Positions 57,310-64,000 of a stretch of 64,000 bases of DNA are shown here, piece after piece. How positions within the stretch are numbered: the stretch's first letter is position 1; each line of letters begins with the position of its first letter. The notes below the pieces were generated by a model. The model was not told where the DNA came from and made no database searches. It saw only the letters and a list, made by a program, of their open reading frames with translations. The position numbers and the translations under genes are program-made. This DNA comes from Eretmocerus hayati (taxonomy: Eukaryota; Arthropoda; Insecta; Hymenoptera; Aphelinidae), in NCBI GenBank assembly GCA_029851415.1, contig CM056742.1, positions 77,800,748 to 77,864,747 on the forward strand, read 5' to 3'.

Positions 57310-58196
57310 TTGGGGAGAGATTCCACCCCAATTCTGATGTCTGGCCTGAAAAATCATGGAAGGCTAAAAATCTACATAGATATATACTAGCAGAATTGCT
57401 CCCATCTAAACACGATAGCGTAATCAATTTTCCCTGAAAGAAGAATTTGCGACCATTTTTGTCTACTATTTTGCGTCCCCTTCGCCCAATTGCCAAACTT
57501 ATCTGGCATTTTGTGTAAAACCATGAAAAGACCCCCAAGAAAATTTACAGAAAGATCCATCAAATTCTGCGCGTTTAAATACATTTTTTCGAGTTAAAAA
57601 TCTAAATTTTCTTGCTAAAATGCTTCAAAACTTGAAAACATCAATACTCGAAAAAAATCACGAGAATACTTCTTTGTTCAGATTGAAAAATTACATCGGA
57701 TTAGTGAACCAAAGAATCTAAAGTCGAAAATTTTTATTTGAATAGTTGGACTAAATATAATTATATAAATTTCTAGTGATGCTTTTTCTTGATTCTTGAG
57801 ATATTTTGTTCACTCATCCGATGTGATTTTTTAATCCAAACAAGAAAGTATTCCTGTGATTGTTTGAAATGATCAATATTTTTCGAGTTCTGAGACATTT
57901 AAGTAAGGAGATTCAGATTTTTGACCCGAAAAACCGTATCTAGTCGCACAGCATTTGATGGATCGTCCTGTACATTTTTCGAGAGTATTTTTTATGGTTT
58001 TACACAAAATTTCGGATAAGTTCGGCAATTGGGCGAAGGGGACGCAAATAAGTAGACGAAAATGGTCGAAAATGTCTTTTTTTGCGAAAACTGACTACGC
58101 TATCGTGTTTGGATCGAAAAAATATATAAAACAGGATCTGTAGCCCTTTATGATTTGTCAGGCCAAACATCAAAATTATGGAGCGACTTCTCCTTG
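57310..58196. repeat. Foldback element with ~400-bp arms
   Basis: Left arm 57310-57720 and right arm 57790-58196 are inverted, recognised by GATGT(C/T)TGGCCTGA near the edges, TTTTACACAAAAT, TTGGGCGAAGGGGACGCAAA, and TACATCGGATTAGTGA near the middle. Arms have diverged by many substitutions and indels. Each arm keeps a frame reading outward-to-inward with FMVLHK, DKFGNWAKGTQ and KWS (minus strand 57584-57387, plus strand 57955-58143). No known family was recognised. Confidence 0.75.
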
Positions 58197-58940
58197 ATAA
58201 TCTTTACAGTCAAAAATATAGGTGCCTATAAACTTGAGACTAACTCCTGAGAACATCTTTCCTCAGTAATATATAAAAAGTATCACGACGTTTCGACCTC
58301 AGGATAAGTTTGAGTCAATGTATCATAACTTCCTGACAGATAAAAATGTCAGAAGCAATACAACTATAATTGATGTGATCATTGAATTCTTCAATCTGAT
58401 GATCACATATCATCATGGAATCGTATATCTTGCGTGGGTAACTCCGCCAGTTCTTTGGATCCCATGTTACCTCATTAGAAATTAATAAATAGTTCGTTTC
58501 AGTATCATATACTACGACAATATTTGAGGTCGACTAGATAACTTTTGGTTATCTTCATAAACTCTGCAGGAGATTTAGGAGTGATTTATCAGTTCTGTTC
58601 ATATCATTTTTGAATACTTGAAACCTGTCTTCTAGGATTATTATTTCACCCTTCAAGAATTCTGAAATTTTTTGAGTTCGTCTTGTATAGAATTAATATA
58701 GTAACGTATGAATCAAAAATGGAACGCAAGACAATATTTTAGAAAGGGCTTTTGAATTGGACCAATACGTCGATTCTTACACTGTGACTTTCTGTACTGG
58801 GAAGAGGAGATTAGTGAACGTTGATCAAGGACGACATTTTTTTGTACAGACATACTCTTACAATTTTTCTCTGAGATGAAAAAAAATATCAGCAGCACTT
58901 GCGCAAGTTCTTTCGGGTCATAATTGGGAAGACTATTGCA
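58197..58940. other. AT-rich DNA without recognised gene
   Basis: Only short frames on both strands; no repeat shared with other parts of the window was noticed. Confidence 0.45.
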
Positions 58941-58979
58941 AATGAAGTGGGATCACCCGACGCTCATCAATCAGACTTC

Positions 58980-59233
58980 AGTCGTTTTTGATTCCGAAAC
59001 GCGTAACTACGAGAGGGGGAAAATGCACATAACAACATGCCAGTGAAAGGAGGGTCGGGGGAAGCCATGGAGTACGCGCTCGCTGAATAACCGGCAGTCT
59101 CTCACCAGCTCTCTTCGCAAGCGCAGGGGCGCGCTAAGAGCGTAAACAAACTCATAGTGCAAACAAAGTGTCGAGACGCCAACTTACACGCGCGCAGTCA
59201 TAATCAGAAGCAAAGAATCTGCAGAGGAAGCGA
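58980..59233 (+). promoter_or_regulatory. Module copy 1: putative start and first exon
   Basis: TTCAGTCG at 58977-58984 resembles an insect initiator (TCAGT). A donor GTAAGT follows at 59234 after CAGAGGAAGCGA. The first exon would be 254 nt. This copy is the most diverged of the three. No TATA box is evident at the expected distance. Confidence 0.4.
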
Positions 59234-59812
59234 GTAAGTCATAGCTCTTCTACTTATTATTTCTTGGTATAAATCGATAGCTATACCGGTACTTATATGA
59301 CACGCACGATCCAGACAATATAAAAACCTTCAAAATCCCTCAATTTATCGAAGAATCTGGTTCGTGCATTTTTATTAGAAGTATGGAGATTTTCGCACGA
59401 TTTCAGAGAGAAGAATATAAAGAAAATTGGGAAATTTGAATTTTATCCACGAATTTGATAGGTGAGGAGGGAAATGGGGGATTCGATTTTTCTCAGGATT
59501 CCGGGGGAACGACGAGTTGAGAGATGGAAGAAATTTTTTTTCGCGATTTTGTAAAAACCGGAATAAAAAAAATCAGTCTAACCTCGAATATTTTTCCCGC
59601 AAGATTGCAGGAATATCCCGTTGTGGGGCATTGGAAAATCTCATCTCAGTTGAGAACAACTTTTGTGTAGCTTTGAGAATACATAAAATCATACAACACA
59701 TGATACTCGGCAACTAATTTGTTATTCCCCCTCTCTAATGCCAGCAGAACAGAGAAGCGTACAGACGAGGTAAGAGTCAAGATACCTACCCCGTGCTCAT
59801 CAATCGTCGCTC

Positions 59813-60071
59813 AGTCGGCTTCAACTCTTCTCAGACGCACAACTACGCGACGAATAGAGTACATACGTAACAGCGTGCCAGTAGGAGCCGGGTGGGGAGA
59901 CGCCATCTAGTACGCGCTCGCATGATCATCTGCAGTCTCTCATCAGCGCTCTCCGCGGGTGCACGGGCGCGCTGGGAGCCGAAACAACCTCATAGTGGTG
60001 ACGAAGTGTCGAGGCGTCCGGTTGTACGCGCGCAGTCACAACCAAGAGCAAAGAATCTGCAGCGGAAACGG
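59813..60071 (+). promoter_or_regulatory. Module copy 2: putative start and first exon
   Basis: TCAGTCGGC at 59811 fits an insect initiator and the donor GTGAGT starts at 60072, giving a 259-nt exon. That is exactly the length in copy 3. An open frame from 59892 is shared with copy 3 (RARMIICSLSS, then PKQPHSG and VRAQSQPR), but the nucleotide match alone would explain this. Confidence 0.5.
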
Positions 60072-60475
60072 GTGAGTCATAGCTCTTCTACTCATGATGC
60101 CTCAATCTAAGTTAATAAATATAGTGGTAGTGAGATGAGTCTCGGAATCGGTGTACACACGATTCTGATGATATCAAAACCTTCTATATTCCTCAAATTA
60201 TCGAAGAACTTCTTCAGTATAATCACTCGCGGCACAAAGAATCTCTGATTTTACTGACTCTGACAAGATTAATACATCGATATTGAGGATGTCAAGAGTT
60301 TCTGCGCAATTCCAGGAAAGAGAATGGAAAACAATTGGAAATTCAAATTTTCCTTACGAATTCGGTAGGAAATGGGGGATTTGGATTTTTTCCGCGATTC
60401 CGGGAGAACGACAAGATAGAAGATGGAAAAAAAAATTTTCCGCGATTTTGTGAAAACCAAAATAAGAAAAATCAA

Positions 60476-62350
60476 GAGACGCGATAGCGCCTCGCTGGCG
60501 AGTATGAGCAGACAAAAAATCGAGCGAGGCGCTGTGCCTTATATACTTTGAATTGGGGGTTTTCTAACCTCACACATTTTTCCCACCTTACTTATTTCAA
60601 CCACCCGGGTGCACAAACATCTCCTGCCTCTCTATTCAGGGCTGTTTTCATACGGACTCGCTGTTGGTGTCATCAATTTCCCGATTCTGACCGCTGGGAC
60701 TTTTATTTCGCTTCGCCAATTTTCACCACTTCAAAAAAATTATCCATTCGATTTGTTTAGACCCTCGAATGCAGCTTGGATTTGTTTAGACCTCGAACGC
60801 ACAGCTTCGATTCGAGAGTTGTCGACGAGCGAGTGAGAGAGAGGGAAGAGAGAAAATCCGTCTGCTTTGTTTACATCGCCATGCATCGCGGTGCCGCAAT
60901 CTCAATTAGTGCATGCATTATCTTGTTTGGATAGAATAGATGCAACATGTGTATGTTTTCATGGAAAAAGGAGCTATTGAGAGGAAGGTGTTCTTAAACG
61001 CGGTATATTGTATAAACCTGTACGAGATGTATGCTGGGATTCTTTGCCCCACCAGATTAGAAGTTTATATATAGATTGAAGTCTTGTATGTGATGCAGTA
61101 CTAAATGTCTTCAGTCTTCAGAAGAATCAGGGAGCGTTTGCCAAATACATGAGAATATGGCTTTGTGGTCGAATAAGTCACTTCATCTACATTAATACTT
61201 GTGATATTGCTTTCCATGTTTTTTTCCTAAAAATTCAGTCAAAAGTTGGATGGGAAGTTTCAGTGATTGATTATATGTTATTACATGCATACTCTGAATA
61301 ATCTAAATGAATAGAGATTGAGCGGGTATAATTTTACTCTTGGTTTACTGATATCAAGAGTCGATATCGCTGTGAAGACCAGAAAATACATTTTATTATT
61401 TTGACTGCTTCTGAGCTGAATTTTGAGTTCTATTCATTGGTGTCATCAAGTGAGAAGCTTGAGAGATTGTCTGTGCCGAGAAATATTGGTAAGTGGTCAA
61501 GCGCATTTGATAGAACTACCACACACTTCCACAATATTTCAGATCCAGATTAATAACTCTTCCATCGTCACAATCATACATGCAACTCATGGGTCCATGT
61601 AGTACTACTAAAAAGTTCTAGCAGAGTTATTGCTGCTCCAAGAAAGTTTGAAATCATGGGTTGTAACTCATGAGTTGAGATGTGATGTAAAGAAGATATT
61701 TAAGCGCTCTATAAAATGGGAATTTGAATTTTTGGACACTATAGCAGTTGAAGCTTGAAATTCTGCTAACAACTTTTGACTATCGGTGAATCAAATATTT
61801 ATGTAGGGTAGCGAAACCTATGTCACTCAAATTATCTTGTGACTAAAATTGACTTGGATCGGCTTTTGCTCCTCTTGTATTATTCCTCAATACTATTTCA
61901 CTCCAAATATTGATATCAAGTTTGAAACCAGGGATATGCTAATTTTCTGGTTCTAAAACATATCCTGAACAATGCGGAATCAGGAGATTCCTAATCACAA
62001 TCATAACATCCCAACTTTCTCTCCGAATAAGGAATGTCTAATATTGTTCAAGCATTGATGTTATGATTGTGATAAGGAAATTGTCTAAATTCTTTTAAAT
62101 GAGGTAAGTTCTAGAATAAGATAAAGGGTAATGTCTCGTTCAAAAATATAGAATCAATTCTTGGGTGGAATGATATTGAAGAATTTCTCAAGTAAATCAA
62201 AAGCCGCTCCAAGTCAACTTGATCAAAAAGATGATCTGAGTGAAATAATTGTTTATATTCTAGAGGGATATGTGATTAACAGATTCTCAAAAGCTGTGAT
62301 TAGATAAGGAAGTTGATTCCTTCATTTCGATTCTCATGAGGAAGAAATTA
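60476..62350. other. Insertion or spacer between module copies 2 and 3
   Basis: It starts with a hairpin (GCGCCTCGCT at 60488 with AGCGAGGCGC at 60523-60533) and has a 33-bp near-duplication at 60746 and 60778 (TTTGTTTAGACC...). An older inverted repeat lies at 61820-62250. No coding gene was recognised. Together with the palindrome to 63336 it interrupts the repeated module. Confidence 0.55.
61820..62250. repeat. Inverted repeat with a 23-bp near-perfect stem
   Basis: TTGACTTGGATCGGCTTTTG at 61849 pairs with the inverse at 62200-62219. Nearer the centre TTCCTAATCACAATCATAAC pairs with the inverse near 62070-62091, with one mismatch, around a loop of about 50 nt. Other parts of the arms pair only loosely. 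Confidence 0.65.
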
Positions 62351-63336
62351 GATCCTTCCCCCCTCCATTCACTTTTTTCAAAAGTATAATTTGGCGAGTA
62401 TGAGTTTGTTCCTCAAAACTCATTGATTTTTATCAGGTTTTCACAGTAAAAATGATGATTGATTGAAATCAGCTGTATTACATAGTTTCAACTCTTGAAA
62501 GAAATGAAATCAAAGGAACTATGTCGAGTATTTCTGTAAGTTTGAGAGACCAACCATTTTCCGGGCAAAATACTTATGGCATAGTTTCAACTCGTGAAAG
62601 GAATGAAATAAATAAGAAACCATGTCAAGAGTTTTTCAAACAAGTTTGATTGTATAAGGTGACGGATCTCGGAAATTTTGCACGGTCTTTCTTATTCGCT
62701 GTTTGTTAAATCCAAACCTTGAATTGGAAGAATTGAAGAAATCAGGTATAGTTGATTAAAGAATCACGCGAATTATTCTCGAAACTGTAGAATTCTCTTT
62801 GAAAATGTGGAGCGAATCACTCGTCGCTCTTTTCGATAATTCTTATTATACATGAGAGAGCAACGAGTGATTCGCTCCACATTTTCAAAGAGAATTCTAC
62901 AGTTTCGAGAATAATTCGCGTGATTCTTTAATCAATTATACCTGATTTCTTCAATTCTTCCAATTCAAGGTTTGGATTTAACAAACAGCGAATAAGAAAG
63001 ACCGTGCAAAATTTCCGAGATCCATCACCTTATACAATCAAACTTGTTTGAATAACTCTTGACATGGTTTCTTATTTATTTCATTCCTTTCACGAGTTGA
63101 AACTATGCCATAAGTATTTTGCCCGGAAAATGGTTGGTCTCTCAAACTTACAGAAATACTCGACATAGTTCCTTTGATTTCATTTCTTTCAAGAGTTGAA
63201 ACTATGTAATACAGCTGATTTCAATCAATCATCATTTTTACTGTGAAAACCTGATAAAAATCAATGAGTTTTGGGGAACAAACTCATACTCGCCAAATTA
63301 TACTTTTGAAAAAAGTGAATGGAGGGGGGAAGGATC
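62351..63336. repeat. 986-bp near-perfect palindrome (candidate hairpin RNA)
   Basis: Arms of about 485 bp, from GATCCTTCCCCCCTCC to GGAGGGGGGAAGGATC, are almost identical reverse complements, with only scattered single differences (for example CCTCAAAACTC against GAGTTTTGGGG, and CTCGTCGCTC against GAGCAACGAG). The loop is about 15-20 nt around 62834-62852. No coding frame is present. A transcript crossing it would fold into one long hairpin. Confidence 0.93.
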
Positions 63337-64000
63337 AATCTTACTCCGAACATTTTCCCCCAAAAGTCATCAAAATATCTCATTGTGGGGCATTGAAAAG
63401 TCTCATCTCAGATTCATTTTTGAGTGGTTTCAAGGATACGTAAAATCATATAACACTCGATACTACAGCAACTAATTTTTTGTTCCTTCACTCTAATGCC
63501 AGCAGAACGAAGGAACGGACGAACGAGGTGGGAGTCAAGATCCCCACCTCGCGCTCATCTATCGTCTCTCAGTCGGCCTCAACTCCTCTCAGACGCTCAA
63601 CTACGCGATGAGAAGAGTATATACGCAACAGCGTGCCAGTAGGAGCAGGGTGGGGAAACCCCATATAGTACGTGCTCGCATGATCATCTGCAGTCTCTCA
63701 TCAGTGTTCTTCGCAGGCGCACGAGCGCGCTGGAAGCCGAAACAACCTCATAGTGGCAACGAAGTGTCGAGGTGCCCGGCTGTACGCGCGCAGTCACAAC
63801 CAAGAACAAAGAATCTGCAGCGGAAGCGGGTAAGTCATAGCTCTTCCACTTAGATTTCTTGTATGAATCTATAAATAAACCGGTAGTTACATGACACGCA
63901 CAATTTGGATAATATGAAAACATTCAAAATCCTTCAAATCATCGGAAAATTCTGTTCGTGCATTCTTAGTAGAAATATAAAGTTTTTTGCGCGATTCCAG
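63337..64000 (+). repeat. Module copy 3 of the start/first-exon repeat
   Basis: Homology resumes at CCGAACATTTTCCCC, matching the junction sequence of copies 1 and 2 (CCTCGAATATTTTTCCC). It includes CATTGTGGGGCATTG, AATGCCAGCAGAACG and the whole exon-like part, and runs to the end of the window. Differences from copy 2 are mostly single bases. Confidence 0.85.
63571..63829 (+). promoter_or_regulatory. Module copy 3: putative start and first exon
   Basis: CTCAGTCGGCCTC at 63568 contains the initiator-like TCAGT, and the donor GTAAGT starts at 63830 after CAGCGGAAGCGG, giving a 259-nt exon as in copy 2. If it is a live promoter, the gene it serves lies to the right of the window. Confidence 0.5.

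Larger units (their letters stand above)
58941..60475 (+). repeat. Two tandem copies of an ~833-bp start/first-exon module
   Basis: The module holds AACTAATTT(G/T)TT, TAATGCCAGCAGAAC, a TCAGTCGGC start-like word, GCGTGCCAGTAGGAG, CATAGTG..AACGAAGTGTCGAGG, CGCGCGCAGTCA, GCAAAGAATCTGCAG and a donor. After it comes a tail with ACACGCAC, GGAAATGGGGGATT and GCGATTTTGT. The start-like words are 833 bp apart (58980 and 59813). Copy 3 lies at 63337-64000. Confidence 0.85.

Overview
The window is eukaryotic nuclear DNA, most likely from an arthropod and probably an insect. The reasons are a small GT-AG intron inside a recognisable Integrator subunit 3 fragment, a mobile-element mix typical of insects (Ty3/gypsy, Penelope-like, non-LTR, Polinton and Tc1/mariner relics), two long complex satellites, and no bacterial gene organisation. 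No operon, rRNA gene, tRNA gene or CRISPR array was seen. Almost every protein-like stretch is a decayed mobile-element gene. The only host coding sequence I recognise is the Integrator subunit 3 fragment near 8.1-8.65 kb.

Layout. 1-4.53 kb: a tandem satellite of about 182-bp monomers in a three-monomer pattern, interrupted by a 923-bp Tc1/mariner-like foldback element with a TA target duplication. 4.5-8.1 kb: sequence without a recognised gene. 8.12-8.65 kb: two frame-compatible exons of an Integrator subunit 3-like gene. 9.03-9.94 kb: a broken Polinton (Maverick)-type integrase on the minus strand. 10.04-10.96 kb: the 3' end of a Penelope-like element. About 10.96-23.89 kb: a degenerate Ty3/gypsy-type retrotransposon. 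Its gag is split by a 4.2-kb inverted-terminal-repeat element, which itself carries a 1.1-kb nested element. Its pol has a 59-bp duplication and an internal deletion in reverse transcriptase. 23.89-39.78 kb: a second satellite of about 141-bp monomers (roughly 100 copies), with an inverted central block from about 26.9 to 32.2 kb. Two foldback elements sit inside that block, with target duplications of CGGCG and CCA.

40.5-41.07 kb: the N-terminal part of a Penelope-like protein. 41.86-43.06 kb: a compound inverted/direct repeat. 44.2-46.65 kb: a duplicated exon-like segment, a non-LTR retrotransposon tail inserted in one copy, and a minisatellite of about 121 bp. 46.74-47.53 kb: another inverted repeat. 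47.745-52.05 kb: nested transposons, an outer element with TA duplication holding a 3.3-kb long-inverted-repeat element that in turn holds smaller palindromes. 52.56-55.66 kb: two Penelope-like copies head to head, carrying a foldback of short repeats and a MITE. 55.7-57.2 kb: a decayed non-LTR reverse transcriptase on the minus strand, cut by a second copy of the same MITE. 57.3-58.2 kb: an older foldback. 58.94-64.0 kb: three copies of a module that looks like a transcription start plus first exon with a conserved splice donor. Copies 2 and 3 are separated by about 2.86 kb that ends in a 986-bp near-perfect palindrome.

The dominant theme is repeated insertion of inverted-repeat elements into one another and into satellites, so relative ages can be read from the nesting. 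The most unusual items are the 986-bp palindrome (a candidate hairpin-RNA locus), the triplicated start/first-exon module, the nested structure at 47.7-52.05 kb, the short-repeat foldback at 52.69 kb, and a cluster of CTCF-like motifs in the presumed leader of the gypsy element. All family calls were made by eye from motifs; none was checked by database search.
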